From Flavimobilis rhizosphaerae (GTDB taxonomy: Bacteria > Actinomycetota > Actinomycetes > Actinomycetales > Cellulomonadaceae): a stretch of 64,000 bases of DNA. The stretch is from assembly GCF_014852685.1 (NCBI RefSeq), contig NZ_JACZDF010000001.1, positions 62,001 to 126,000 on the forward strand, read 5' to 3'. The translations under genes and the position numbers were made by a program. The notes below the pieces were generated by a model that saw only the letters and a program-made list of their open reading frames with translations, did not search any database and was not told the origin of the DNA. Below, in pieces: positions 52,642 through 63,931 of the stretch. The stretch's first letter is position 1. Every line of letters starts with the position of its first letter.

Positions 52642-53507
52642 GCGTGCCGGGTGCGGTCGTGCTCGTCGGCGGCGGCCCTGGTGCGGCTGACCTGATGACG
52701 GTGCGCGCGCGGCGCGCGCTGTTCTCTGCGGACGTGGTCGTGGCGGACCGGTTGGGCCCGACGTCGGTGCTCGCGGACCTGCCGTCGCGCGTGCGCGTGA
52801 TCGACGTCGGCAAGCGCCCGGGCGCGCACCCGGTGCCGCAGGCGCGCATCAACGAGATCCTCGTCGCGGAGGCGATCGCGGGGAACCGCGTCGTACGGCT
52901 CAAGGGCGGCGACCCGTTCCTGTTCGGCCGCGGGGGCGAGGAGGTGGCGGCGTGCCGTGCTCGCGGTATCGCGGTCGAGGTCGTGCCGGGCGTGTCGAGC
53001 GCCCTCGCGGCCCCCGCGGCGGCGTGCGTGCCGGTCACCCATCGCGGGACGGCGTCGGCGCTGCTCGTGGTGCAGGGTCACGGCTCGCTGCCTGGGCTCG
53101 CGGTCCAGGCGGTCGTGACGCGGGCTGCGACGGTCGCGGTGCTCATGGGTGTCGCGCGGCTTGCGGAGCACGTGGCGGTCCTGCTCGCCGCCGGGGCGAG
53201 CCCGTCGACGCCGGTCGCCGTCATCGAGCAGGCGACGACCGACGACGAGCGCACGACCTTCATGACGCTCGGGCGGGCCGTGCGGACGTGCGCGGAGGCC
53301 GGGGTGCGCTCGCCTGCCGTCGTCGTGCTCGGCGACGTCGCGGACCCCGCGCTGCTGGGGCTCGACCTGCACGCGCTCGACGTGCCGGTCACGCCCGACG
53401 GTGCGGCCGACGCCGCGGGTGCGGACACCTCGGCACCGTCCGACGCGTCCGCGTACGCTCCTCACGTGGACGCTGCAGCCCGCGAGGCCGAGGTGGCCTA
53501 CGCATGA
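52638..53507 (+). CDS. cobA: Uroporphyrinogen-III C-methyltransferase (SUMT) for siroheme
   Basis: The 289-residue protein is a single SUMT domain: VLVGGGPGAADLMTVRARRA, RLKGGDPFLFGRGGEE and VVPGVSSALAAPAAA, with an Ala/Asp-rich tail after ~245. It methylates uroporphyrinogen III twice with SAM, giving precorrin-2 for the siroheme that NirB needs. There is no CysG-type dehydrogenase/ferrochelatase domain, so those steps must come from elsewhere. It overlaps both neighbours (GTGA, ATGA), which ties siroheme supply to nitrite reductase synthesis. Confidence 0.94.
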   Translation: MSVPGAVVLVGGGPGAADLMTVRARRALFSADVVVADRLGPTSVLADLPSRVRVIDVGKRPGAHPVPQARINEILVAEAIAGNRVVRLKGGDPFLFGRGGEEVAACRARGIAVEVVPGVSSALAAPAAACVPVTHRGTASALLVVQGHGSLPGLAVQAVVTRAATVAVLMGVARLAEHVAVLLAAGASPSTPVAVIEQATTDDERTTFMTLGRAVRTCAEAGVRSPAVVVLGDVADPALLGLDLHALDVPVTPDGAADAAGADTSAPSDASAYAPHVDAAAREAEVAYA

Positions 53508-54718
53508 CGACGCCGAGCACGGCTTCTGAGGCCGCGCCGGACTCCGGTGCCGCCGTGGGCCGCGCCGCACCCGTCCGGGCGGTCGCTGCGCAGCCTGCGC
53601 TCGACCCGGTGCTCGCAGGCCTGACGGTCCTGATCACGGCGGACCGGCGCTCGACCGAGCTGCGTGCGGCTCTCGAGCGGCGCGGCGCGATCATCCGGCA
53701 CGCCCCGGCGATGCGGATCATCCCGCACGAGTACGACACGGAGCTCGTCGCAGCGACGCGCGCCCTCCTCGCCGAGCCGCCGAGCACGGTCGTCGCGACG
53801 ACGGGGATCGGCTTCCGGGCGTGGATCGAGGCGGCCGACGCGGCCGGGCTGGCCGACGAGCTGCACGCGCTGCTCGACCGGGCGCGCCTGATCGCTCGCG
53901 GCCCGAAGGCCCGCGGGGCGATCCAGGCCGCTGGCCTCACGGCCGACTGGGTGGCCGAGTCCGAGACGAGCGCCGAGATCCTCGACCTGCTGCTGACGGA
54001 GGGCGTGGCGGGGGAGCGGATCGCGATCCAGCAGCACGGCTCGGGCGCGGACCAGCTCGACGTCGAGCTGGCCGCGGCGGGCGCGGAGGTGCGCAACCTC
54101 GTCGTCTACCGGTGGGGCCCGCCCGCGGACCCGCAGGCTGTGGTCGCGTCCGTGCGTGCGGCGGCGCTCGGTGAGGTCGACGCCGTCGTCTTCACGTCGG
54201 CGCCCGGCGCGTTCGCGTGGCTCGAGGTGGTCGACCGTGAAGGGGTCGGGCAGGCGCTCGCGGCACGCTTCGCCGACCATTCGCTCGTCGCGGCTGCTGT
54301 CGGGCCGGTCACGGCGGCTCCGCTCGAGGCGCGCGGCATCGTCCCGATCGTGCCGGAGCGCGCTCGCCTCGGCGCGCTCGTCCGAGCTCTCGTGAGCCAC
54401 TACGAGGAGGACCGCACGACGCAGGTCGGGACCGTCGCGGGCTGCCTGCAGGTCAGGTCGCGTGCTGCGCTGCTCGACGGTCACGTGCTGCCGCTGTCGC
54501 CCGCGACGCTCGAGGTGCTTCGCGTCCTCGCTGCCCGGGCGGGCGACGTCGTCACGCGCGCCGAGCTGCTCCAGGTGCTGCCCGGCCTCTCCGAGGACCC
54601 GCACACGGCGGAGGTCGCGGTCGCGCGCCTGCGGGACGCCGTCGCGCAGCACGCGCCCGACGCCCGCGCGCTCGTCCAGACGGTCGTCAAGCGCGGGTAC
54701 CGGCTCGCCGTCCGGTGA
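53504..54718 (+). CDS. nnaR: NnaR-type regulator: HemD-like domain fused to winged-helix DNA-binding domain
   Basis: The 404-residue protein has a uroporphyrinogen-III synthase-like domain (~38-285: GLTVLITADRRSTELRAALE, VVATTGIGFRAWIEAADAAG, VVFTSAPGAFAWLE) and an OmpR-type winged helix (~310-404: LPLSPATLEVLRVLAARAGD, VARLRDAV, VQTVVKRGYRL). This architecture matches NnaR of Streptomyces and Mycobacterium, which co-activates nitrate and nitrite assimilation genes with GlnR. Its place at the end of the cluster and the GlnR-like boxes upstream agree. Whether the HemD domain is still an enzyme is unclear. ATGA overlap with cobA. Confidence 0.88.
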   Translation: MTTPSTASEAAPDSGAAVGRAAPVRAVAAQPALDPVLAGLTVLITADRRSTELRAALERRGAIIRHAPAMRIIPHEYDTELVAATRALLAEPPSTVVATTGIGFRAWIEAADAAGLADELHALLDRARLIARGPKARGAIQAAGLTADWVAESETSAEILDLLLTEGVAGERIAIQQHGSGADQLDVELAAAGAEVRNLVVYRWGPPADPQAVVASVRAAALGEVDAVVFTSAPGAFAWLEVVDREGVGQALAARFADHSLVAAAVGPVTAAPLEARGIVPIVPERARLGALVRALVSHYEEDRTTQVGTVAGCLQVRSRAALLDGHVLPLSPATLEVLRVLAARAGDVVTRAELLQVLPGLSEDPHTAEVAVARLRDAVAQHAPDARALVQTVVKRGYRLAVR

Positions 54719-54744
54719 CGGCGTAGGCACTCCCTCGAGCTCGG

Positions 54745-55002
54745 CGCTCGCCCGCGCGCGGGCCCAGTCCCCGACGGGTGCGGGCCGAACGAGGGGAAGC
54801 ACAGCGGCACGCCGCCGCGGATCGCCGCGCCAGGCGTGTACGCGGAGCGCGGGGACACCCACAGCACGTCGGCGCCGCCCGTCGGCACCCACGAGACGAG
54901 GTGCGCGCCGTACGTGTGCAGGCGCGCGGTGCCCGACGGCGTCTCGACGACGAGCAGCTCCGCGTCGCCCACGCCCGGCTCCACGTGGACGGACGGCGGC
55001 CC
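54745..55002 (-). pseudogene. N-terminal fragment of a hexose-6-phosphate mutarotase (aldose 1-epimerase family)
   Basis: An 80-codon stretch on the minus strand aligns with the start of the intact mutarotase at 56427: [48 protein letters not shown]. By hand 52 of 79 residues are identical. There is no start codon in a good place, and the match ends at the GPAxG motif, where the catalytic-region histidine of the intact copy (GPAHGFAR) is lost (GPARGRA). Beyond that the frame runs into the 3' end of nnaR. It is a remnant, probably cut when the flanking genes came together. Confidence 0.85.
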
Positions 55003-55034
55003 ACCCCAGGCGGGGGTGGGAGGGCGTCGTCGTG

Positions 55035-55976
55035 TCAGCAGACCGGCGCGATGCGCGCCGAGACCGCGAGGTGGTCGGTGCCGTCGACCACGTGCGTACC
55101 CGCGGCCGTCGCGCCCGTGCCGACGGGGACGACGACGTGGTCGAGGTCGACCCACGGCCGCAGCGTGTCCGTCGGCCACGTCGGCGCCCACGCGAGCCCC
55201 GCTGCTGAGCGGGCCGTCGTGAGGCTGTCGCCGAGCATCGCGCGGAAGGTCGGCAGCGTCAGCCCGGCGTTGAGGTCGCCGGCGGCGACGTCGACGACAC
55301 CGTCGTCGGACCGCAGGAACAGGCCGAGCGCAGCCAGCTCTGCACGCCACGTGCCCTCCGCCCCCGGGATCGGAGGCATCGGGTGCGCCGCGAGCACACG
55401 CACCGCGCAGCGGCCGACGTCGAGCGTCGCGAACGGCATGCGCATCGTCGAGCCCGGGATCTCGCCGCCGTCGCGCAGCGGCGTGGCCGACCACAGCCCC
55501 GAGCCCTCGGGCCCGCGCGCCGGCAGGACCTCGCGGTGGGGGAGGACGTCTGCGAGGCCCGCGTCATCGAGGCGCTCGACGAGCTCGGGCGTGAGCTCGA
55601 CGACGACGAGCACGTCGGCCTCCTGCTCCCGGACGAGCGCGACGATCTGCTCCGCGTCCGCGAGCCCGTACCTGGCGTTGACCGACACGATGCCGAGCGT
55701 CGGACGGTCCGGGTCCGCGGCGAGCGCGCCCGCAGCGCCCGCCGTCGCGAGCGGGAACGCCCCCACGCCGAGGGCGACGACGAGGACCCCCGCAGCCCAC
55801 CACCGGCGCACGACGAGCGCGACCACGGCGACGGCCGCGAGCACGAGGAGCGCCGGTACGCGCAGCGCGAGCACCTGCACGACGCCCGGGCCGCGGTCCC
55901 ACGGCGTGAGCCCCCACAGCACGGGCAGCGGGAGCACGATGACGACCGCGAGCCACACCAAGGATGATCGACGCAT
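55035..55976 (-). CDS. Membrane-anchored endonuclease/exonuclease/phosphatase-family protein
   Basis: The 313-residue protein has three N-terminal membrane segments (~5-23, 36-56, 60-82) and an outside EEP domain with the usual catalytic set: Asn in VSVNARYG, Glu in VVVELTPE, His in AAHPMPP, Asp/Asn in GDLNAG and Asp-His in GTDHLAV. YafD-like relatives have this plan. The substrate could be a nucleic acid, lipid or other phosphodiester; unknown. It lies between the two sugar-gene remnants. Confidence 0.82.
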   Translation of the reverse strand: MRRSSLVWLAVVIVLPLPVLWGLTPWDRGPGVVQVLALRVPALLVLAAVAVVALVVRRWWAAGVLVVALGVGAFPLATAGAAGALAADPDRPTLGIVSVNARYGLADAEQIVALVREQEADVLVVVELTPELVERLDDAGLADVLPHREVLPARGPEGSGLWSATPLRDGGEIPGSTMRMPFATLDVGRCAVRVLAAHPMPPIPGAEGTWRAELAALGLFLRSDDGVVDVAAGDLNAGLTLPTFRAMLGDSLTTARSAAGLAWAPTWPTDTLRPWVDLDHVVVPVGTGATAAGTHVVDGTDHLAVSARIAPVC

Positions 55977-56027
55977 GTGCCGACGCTAGCGGGCACCTCA
56001 CCCGGTGGGGATCGTCCCAGGGGTTGA

Positions 56028-57323
<1,296 letters not shown>

Positions 57324-57340
57324 CGTCGCGCGGCTGCGTT

Positions 57341-57383
57341 GGATAGCCGATCCGTGCGCGTGCGGCGCACGGATCGGCTATCC
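57341..57383. repeat. Perfect palindrome with word GGATAGCCGATCCGTGCGC
   Basis: The 19-bp arms (57341-57359 and 57365-57383) are perfectly inverted around a 5-nt loop. It starts 17 nt after the mutarotase stop and may end its transcript. The word GATAGCCGATCC is the same as in the tandem array at 63566. Confidence 0.9.
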
Positions 57384-57409
57384 GCACCCCTGCGCCGCGT
57401 ACTCTCCCT

Positions 57410-57415
57410 TAAGGT
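57410..57415 (+). promoter_or_regulatory. -10 element TAAGGT, leaderless start of cutC
   Basis: TAAGGT ends 6 nt before the ATG at 57422; no ribosome site fits between. Confidence 0.55.
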
Positions 57416-57421
57416 CGGGGC

Positions 57422-58156
57422 ATGGACAGCGCTGTCGGCAGGTCGATCGTCGCGGTCGAGATCGCGGTGCAGGACGCCGCCGGAGCGCGCGTCGCCCGCG
57501 AGGCGGGCGCCGACCGCGTCGAGGTCTGCGGCGCGCTCGCGGCCACGGGCGGCCTCACACCGTCGCTCGGGACGATCGAGCAGGTCGTCGCCGTCGGGCT
57601 TCCCGTCCACGTGCTCGTGCGCCCGCGTGCCGGTGGCTTCCAGCACGACGCCGACGAGCTCGCGCTCATGGCCGCCGACGTCCGTCACGCGGTGCGGGCG
57701 GGCGCCGCAGGCGTCGTCGTCGGCGTACTCGACGCACGGGGCGACGTTGACCGCGACGCGGTCGCGCGCCTGCGGGACGCGGCCGACGGCCGTGACGTGA
57801 CGTTCCACCGGGCCCTCGACGTCGTCCCCGACCGGCTCGCCGCGCTGCGTACGCTCGCGGACCTCGGCGTGCGGCGCGTTCTCACCTCGGGCGGCGCCGC
57901 GCGTACGATCCTCGGCCTCGCCGAGCTTGCCGCGATGGTGCGCGAGGAGACGGGCGTCGAGATCATGGCCGGCGGCGGCCTGCGCTCACAGGACGTCGCA
58001 CCGCTGCTCGTCGCTGGCGTCGACGCCGTCCACCTGTCCGCGTCCGTCGAGCGCGACGACCGCGGGCCCGCCGGGCCCGGCGGCGGCGCGGGCGCGGCCT
58101 ACCTCGTCACGGACCCCGAGCGGGTCCGGGCCGTCGTGAGCGCCGCCCACACCTGA
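57422..58156 (+). CDS. cutC: CutC family protein
   Basis: The 244-residue protein is a TIM-barrel CutC: VEIAVQDAAGARVAREAGAD, VEVCGALAATGGLTPSLG, HVLVRPRAGGF, FHRALDVV, VLTSGGAARTILGL and IMAGGGLRSQDV. The family was named for copper homeostasis, but a direct role is doubted and the biochemical function is open. It is cytosolic and a single-gene unit with a leaderless-type start. Confidence 0.93.
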   Translation: MDSAVGRSIVAVEIAVQDAAGARVAREAGADRVEVCGALAATGGLTPSLGTIEQVVAVGLPVHVLVRPRAGGFQHDADELALMAADVRHAVRAGAAGVVVGVLDARGDVDRDAVARLRDAADGRDVTFHRALDVVPDRLAALRTLADLGVRRVLTSGGAARTILGLAELAAMVREETGVEIMAGGGLRSQDVAPLLVAGVDAVHLSASVERDDRGPAGPGGGAGAAYLVTDPERVRAVVSAAHT

Positions 58157-58301
58157 TCCTCCACGATCTCGCCATGCGGACCCCGAGGGCGAGGCGTGCA
58201 CTGCCGTCGCGCCGTCGTCGCGGCGTACGTGCGGGAGGCGAAGCGCAAGGGACCAACGTTCCTGCGCCCCGGGGCACGACCTTGCCGCGGTCGGATCTTG
58301 A

Positions 58302-59768
<1,467 letters not shown>

Positions 59769-59782
59769 CGCCGTCACGTTCC

Positions 59783-59800
59783 GGGCCGGTCCGCCGGCCC
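59783..59800 (+). terminator. Short hairpin after gdhA
   Basis: GGGCCGG and CCGGCCC pair around TCCG, 15 nt after the stop. Confidence 0.5.
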
Positions 59801-59843
59801 TGCCGTCGCAGGTCCCCACCACGGGCTGGCACGGTTCCTCGAG

Positions 59844-59869
59844 GGCGGACTCCCCACAGGGAGTCCGCC
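59844..59869 (+). terminator. Terminator hairpin after gdhA
   Basis: A perfect 11-bp stem (GGCGGACTCCC with GGGAGTCCGCC) has a 4-nt loop, followed by TTCGG; the stronger of the two hairpins. Confidence 0.65.
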
Positions 59870-59950
59870 TTCGGCCTGTCCACAGGACGGCAGAACGCGA
59901 CGTCGTCCACGGATGTCGCCGGAGGTCTGCGGCAGGACGAGACGAGACGG

Positions 59951-59956
59951 TACCGT
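59951..59956 (+). promoter_or_regulatory. -10 element TACCGT, likely leaderless start of cellulase gene
   Basis: TACCGT ends 7 nt before the ATG at 59964. Confidence 0.45.
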
Positions 59957-59963
59957 GACGCCC

Positions 59964-61025
59964 ATGCGTGCTCTCCACCACCGTTCCCTCGTCGTCGGGC
60001 TCCTCGCCCTCGGCCTCGCCGCGGGCACCGGCCTGCCCGCAGCAGCGGTGCCGGCGGCCGCGGCATCCGCGGTCGCGTCGGTCGTGTCGGCCGCACCGGG
60101 AGACGGCCCGACGGTCTCCGTGAGCCGCACGGGTGGCCGCACGGCCGCGCGGACCGCCCGCAAGCTCTACGTCGACCCGACCTCACAGGCCGCGTCGGCC
60201 GCGGCCGCCGCACGACGCGACGGCCGACGCTCGACCGCGAAGAAGCTCGACGTCATTGCGACCGCACCCCAGGCCCGCTGGTTCGGCACGTGGAACCAGA
60301 CCCGCACGGTCAAGGCCGAGGTCCGCGCCTACGTCAAGGCAGCCCAGAAGAAGAAGCGCGTGGCCCAGCTCGTCCTCTACGCGATCCCGGACCGCGACTG
60401 CGGCGGCTGGTCGTCGGGCGGGTTCTCCGCGACCGAGTACCGTGCGTGGATCCGTCAGGTCGCGGCCGGCCTCAAGGGTTCGAAGGCCGTCGTCGTGCTC
60501 GAGCCCGACTCGCTCGGCCACACGTGCGGCGGCTCGCAGCGCACCGCACTGCTCAAGGATGCGACGAGCAGGCTCGCCAAGGCTGGGGCGTGGGTGTATC
60601 TCGACGGCGGGCACTCGCGATGGAACAGCCCCGCGACCGCCGCGAAGCGCCTCAAGGCCGCAGGTGTGAGCAAGGCGCGCGGCTTCGCGGTCAACGTCTC
60701 GAACTTCAACTCGACGAAGGCCGAGGTGGCGTACGGCAGGAAGGTCGCCGCACAGCTCGCGAAGCGTGGTGTGAGCTCGACGCACCGGAAGTTCGTCGTC
60801 GACACCTCGCGTAACGGCCGTGCGACCGCGAACGGCCAGTGGTGCAACCCGGGCGGACAGGGGCTCGGACTACGTCCCCGGTGGGTGTCCTCGGGCGGCG
60901 TCGACGCGTACCTGTGGGTCAAGCGTCCCGGCGAGTCCGACGGCGCGTGCGGTGGCGGGCCTGCCGCCGGCGAGTGGTTCGAGTCGTACGCGCTCGGGCT
61001 CGTCGCGCGACGGGTGAAGGGATGA
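59964..61025 (+). CDS. Secreted GH6 endoglucanase/cellobiohydrolase
   Basis: The 353-residue protein has a signal peptide (first ~35 residues) and one GH6 domain. Both family signatures are present: VLYAIPDRDCGGWSSGG with Asp143, and VVLEPDSLGH with the catalytic acid Asp182. FVVDTSRNGR, NPGGQGLG and AYLWVKRPGESDG complete the active-site cleft. It should cleave beta-1,4-glucan outside the cell. There is no carbohydrate-binding module, so it may act on soluble or amorphous glucans. A GTG at 59955 is an alternative start. Its stop overlaps an RNB exonuclease gene by ATGA, an odd functional pairing. Confidence 0.93.
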   Translation: MRALHHRSLVVGLLALGLAAGTGLPAAAVPAAAASAVASVVSAAPGDGPTVSVSRTGGRTAARTARKLYVDPTSQAASAAAAARRDGRRSTAKKLDVIATAPQARWFGTWNQTRTVKAEVRAYVKAAQKKKRVAQLVLYAIPDRDCGGWSSGGFSATEYRAWIRQVAAGLKGSKAVVVLEPDSLGHTCGGSQRTALLKDATSRLAKAGAWVYLDGGHSRWNSPATAAKRLKAAGVSKARGFAVNVSNFNSTKAEVAYGRKVAAQLAKRGVSSTHRKFVVDTSRNGRATANGQWCNPGGQGLGLRPRWVSSGGVDAYLWVKRPGESDGACGGGPAAGEWFESYALGLVARRVKG

Positions 61026-62557
61026 CGCGCCACACGCTGCGGCTCGCCACGGGTCCCGGCGCAGAGCTCGAGGCGTCGTTCGCCGCGCTGCGCGCCGAAC
61101 TCGAGCTGCCCGGGGACTTTCCCGCACCCGTCGTCGCGGAGGCTGACGCGGCCGCCTCGCGCCTCTCCGCAGCCGTCGCTGCGCCCGGGGCCGGTGTGCT
61201 CGACGCGCGCGACGTGCCGTTCGTGACGATCGACCCGCCGGGGTCGATGGACCTCGACCAGGCCGTGCACATCGCGCGCGGCACCGACGGCTTCGTCGTC
61301 CGCTACGCGATCGCCGACGTCCCGGCCGCCGTCGTTCCAGGAGGCGCGCTCGACGCCGAGACCCTCGCCCGCGGCACGACCGTCTATGGTCCCGGCACCC
61401 GGATCCCGCTGCACCCCGAGGTCCTCTCCGAGGGCGTCGCCAGCCTCCTGCCCGGCGTTGACCGTCCCGCGCTCCTGTGGGACATCACTCTCGACGCGCG
61501 GGGCGTGCAGACCGCCGCGACGGTGCGCCGAGCCGTCGTCCGCTCGCGCGTGCGCCTGTCCTACATGCAGGCGCAGGCCGTGCTCGACGGTGAGGATACG
61601 CGCCTCGACACGCACGACGAGCTCGGCCACGACGAGATCGCGTCGCTTCTTGATCTGCTGCGCGAGGTCGGCACGCTGCGGCAGGAGCGCGAGCGGGAGC
61701 GCGGTGGTGTGTCGCTCGACGTCCCCGAGCAGGAGGCAGCGGTCGTCGACGGCGTGCCCCTCCTCGAGTTCCGTCACGTGCTGCCCGTCGAGGGCTGGAA
61801 CGCTCAGATCTCGCTGCTCACAGGCATGGCGGCCGCGCAGATCATGCTCGACGGCGGCATCGGGATCCTCCGGACACTGCCGCCCGCAGACCCCCGCGAC
61901 CTCCGTCGGCTCCGTCGTGCGGCCGCGGCGCTCGGCATCGAGTGGCCCCGTGACGTCGACTACCCGGGGCTCGTTGCGACGCTCGACGGCCGCGACCCGC
62001 AGCACGCGGCATTCATGGAGGAAGCCACGTCGCTGTTCCGCGGCGCGGGATACCTCGCGTTCGACGTCGAGCGCGGTCTGCCCCTGCCCGACGGCGAGGG
62101 CGGCCGCCGACACGCGGCGATCGCCGCCCCGTACGCGCATGTCACCGCACCCTTGCGCAGGCTCGTCGACCGGTTTGGCCTCGCGATCTGCGTCGCGCTG
62201 TGCGCGGGCGAGGACGTGCCGCCCGCGATCCGCGAGGGTCTCGCGGGCCTTCCCGAGATCATGTCGTCGACCGGACGCCGAGCCGGTGCGTTCGAGCGAG
62301 GGTGCCTCGACGCGGTCGAGGCCGCTGTGCTGCGTGGCCGGGTCGGCGAGGTCTTCGACGCCGTGTGCCTCGAGGCGAACGAGCCGGGGACGAAGGGTGA
62401 GATCCTCATCGCCGATCCTGCGGTCCGCGCGAAGGTGACCGGAACTGGTCTTGAGCCGGGGGAGCGCACGAAGGTGCGCCTCACCGTCGCGGACGTCGCC
62501 GCGCGCACGGTGCGCTTCGAGACGCTCGCAGTGCCGGCCCCGACCCACGACTCGTAG
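61022..62557 (+). CDS. RNB-domain ribonuclease (RNase II/R family, short form)
   Basis: The 511-residue protein has an RNB catalytic domain: VTIDPPGSMDLDQAVHIA with the Asp cluster (Asp71, 77 and 79) that binds magnesium, FVVRYAIADVPA, and ITAPLRR-type YAHVTAPLRRLVDRFG. It lacks the long N-terminal cold-shock domains of RNase R; a short C-terminal S1-like part remains. It degrades RNA 3' to 5'. The ATGA overlap with the cellulase gene sets the start. The TAG stop (62555-62557) is inside the palindrome at 62549. Confidence 0.9.
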   Translation: MTRHTLRLATGPGAELEASFAALRAELELPGDFPAPVVAEADAAASRLSAAVAAPGAGVLDARDVPFVTIDPPGSMDLDQAVHIARGTDGFVVRYAIADVPAAVVPGGALDAETLARGTTVYGPGTRIPLHPEVLSEGVASLLPGVDRPALLWDITLDARGVQTAATVRRAVVRSRVRLSYMQAQAVLDGEDTRLDTHDELGHDEIASLLDLLREVGTLRQERERERGGVSLDVPEQEAAVVDGVPLLEFRHVLPVEGWNAQISLLTGMAAAQIMLDGGIGILRTLPPADPRDLRRLRRAAAALGIEWPRDVDYPGLVATLDGRDPQHAAFMEEATSLFRGAGYLAFDVERGLPLPDGEGGRRHAAIAAPYAHVTAPLRRLVDRFGLAICVALCAGEDVPPAIREGLAGLPEIMSSTGRRAGAFERGCLDAVEAAVLRGRVGEVFDAVCLEANEPGTKGEILIADPAVRAKVTGTGLEPGERTKVRLTVADVAARTVRFETLAVPAPTHDS

Positions 62558-62599
62558 GGTCTGAGCACCGTTCGATGGTGCTGGGGCCCTACGAGTCGG
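62549..62599. repeat. Palindrome with word CGACTCGTAGGG between convergent genes
   Basis: CGACTCGTAGGG...GAGCACC pairs with GGTGCT...CCCTACGAGTCG with a small internal loop. It contains the RNB gene stop codon and reaches 12 nt from the stop of the convergent gene, so it can act as a two-way terminator. Confidence 0.8.
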
Positions 62600-62610
62600 G
62601 GAGATCCCGG

Positions 62611-62982
62611 TCAGCGGGGGCGGGCCGCCTGGAGCGGAAGAAGCCGCGAGATGTCCGCACGGGTCCCCGACGGACGCAGACGACCGTCAGCGACGGCGTC
62701 CTCCCACATCACCGTCCCTGTGACGAGCCCGAGCCACGTCTGGGGGTCCGTCTCCACGACGTTCGGCGGGGTGTCGCGGGTGTGTCGCGGCCCCTCGATC
62801 GCCTGGACCGCCCCGTCCGGCGGCACCCGCACCTCGACCGCGTGCCCGGGTTCGATCTCGGCGATCTCCTCGAGCGTGAAGCGCACGGCGGTGCGTCGTG
62901 CGGCGCGGTCGTCGGGGTTCTCACGCCAACGGGCGAGAGCCGCATGGCCTGCGGCGGGGTCGGTGCGTCGTCGGGCGGGCAT
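62611..62982 (-). CDS. Sterol-carrier-like (SCP_3) small protein
   Basis: The 123-residue protein matches from memory the bacterial SCP ortholog family common in Actinobacteria: a helical start (GHAALARWRENP), RRTAVRFTLEEIAEIEPGHA, VEVRVPPDGAVQ and WLGLVTGTVMWEDAVADGRL. The fold suggests lipid binding, but its role is unknown. The ATG at 62982 has TACGAT 6 nt upstream, in a 38-bp region shared with the divergent gene. Confidence 0.78.
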   Translation of the reverse strand: MPARRRTDPAAGHAALARWRENPDDRAARRTAVRFTLEEIAEIEPGHAVEVRVPPDGAVQAIEGPRHTRDTPPNVVETDPQTWLGLVTGTVMWEDAVADGRLRPSGTRADISRLLPLQAARPR

Positions 62983-62988
62983 GCTCCG

Positions 62989-63014
62989 ATCGTAGGCGCG
63001 CGGGAGGCTAGGGT
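62989..63014. promoter_or_regulatory. Back-to-back leaderless promoters
   Basis: TACGAT (minus strand, 62989-62994) ends 6 nt before the ATG at 62982, and TAGGGT (plus strand, 63009-63014) ends 6 nt before the GTG at 63021. The two divergent promoters share 38 bp. Confidence 0.55.
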
Positions 63015-63020
63015 CAGGGG

Positions 63021-63557
63021 GTGAGCACGACGCCTGCCGACCAGCCCGAGCCGATCCGCCCCGCGGACGAGAACCACGACATCCCGTCGTCGCCGTCCGG
63101 CACCGACGAGTCTGCTGCCGACGTGCACAGCATCGACGGATCCGACGGGGCCGCGGCCAGCACCCCCGAGGACGGTGCCTCCGCGCCCGAGGCCCCCGAG
63201 GCTGCCGACCTCGTGTCCGAGCGCGCCGCTTCCTCGGTGCTCAGCTTCGAGACGGGCGAGGACCCTGGGGCGGACGAGGCCCCCGCGACCCTCACTGCTT
63301 ACCCGGATGCGGCGCACCCCGTGGTGCTCGACCGCGACACGATCCGACGGGCACCACGCTTCGGGCGGTTCGCGCTCGCGGCGGTGCTCGGCGGGCTGCT
63401 GCTGGGCGTCATCGTCGGCTACGTGATCTTCCCGGCCTCCCACCCGGGCTGGTCGCGCACGATCTTCGCGTTCGAGGTCATGCTCGTGACGCTCGCGGTG
63501 ACGCTGCTCGTCGCGCTGGCGTCGGACAGGCGCTCCCGCCGCCCCCGCCGCCGCTGA
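63021..63557 (+). CDS. Acidic two-helix membrane protein of unknown function
   Basis: The 178-residue protein has ~105 acidic, Ala/Pro/Ser-rich and probably disordered residues, then two membrane helices (~120-142 and ~150-170) and a basic C-terminal end (DRRSRRPRRR). The charge pattern suggests both ends are cytosolic. A leaderless-type promoter supports the GTG start at 63021. I do not recognise a family. Confidence 0.7.
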   Translation: MSTTPADQPEPIRPADENHDIPSSPSGTDESAADVHSIDGSDGAAASTPEDGASAPEAPEAADLVSERAASSVLSFETGEDPGADEAPATLTAYPDAAHPVVLDRDTIRRAPRFGRFALAAVLGGLLLGVIVGYVIFPASHPGWSRTIFAFEVMLVTLAVTLLVALASDRRSRRPRRR

Positions 63558-63565
63558 AGTGTTCC

Positions 63566-63897
63566 GATAGCCGATCCGACCACGCGGCCGGCACCTGGCC
63601 AGTCCTCGATCGCGGATCCGTTCGTCTGACCTGTACCGATCCGCTATCCGTGGAGTACCGCCGATGGTGTGCTGCACCGATCGGCTATCCACGGGGTGGT
63701 GTCGGTGGTGTGCTGCACCGATCGGCTATCCACGGGGTGGTGGCGGTGGTGTGCTGCACGGATCGGCTATCCACGGGGTGGTGGCGGTGGTGTGCTGCAC
63801 CGATCGGCTATCCACGGGGTGGTGGCGGTGGTGTGCTGCATGGATCGGCTATCGACAGGCAAGCGGGGCAGGGGTGTGCTGTGCGGATCGGCTATCC
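63566..63897. repeat. 41-bp tandem repeat array with word GATCGGCTATCC
   Basis: GATCGGCTATCC starts at 63679, 63720, 63761, 63802, 63843 (end changed) and 63886, and a variant GATCCGCTATCC at 63638; the step is 41 bp (43 for the last). The opposite orientation GATAGCCGATCC stands once at 63566. Units also carry GGGGTGGTGGCGGTGGTGTG. The word is that of the palindrome at 57341. An open frame through it is a repeat artefact. Confidence 0.92.
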
Positions 63898-63931
63898 GCA
63901 CCCTTCGCGGGCGTGCGCGGAGCCCGTGGAC

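Noticed and set aside
54745-55002. Mutarotase fragment as a sequencing-error-split gene
   Set aside because: The rest of the gene is absent on either strand in the neighbourhood, so a simple frameshift does not explain it.
63638-63897. Possible CRISPR array
   Set aside because: Units follow one another with near-identical sequence over the full 41 bp; there are no unique spacers and no cas genes nearby.
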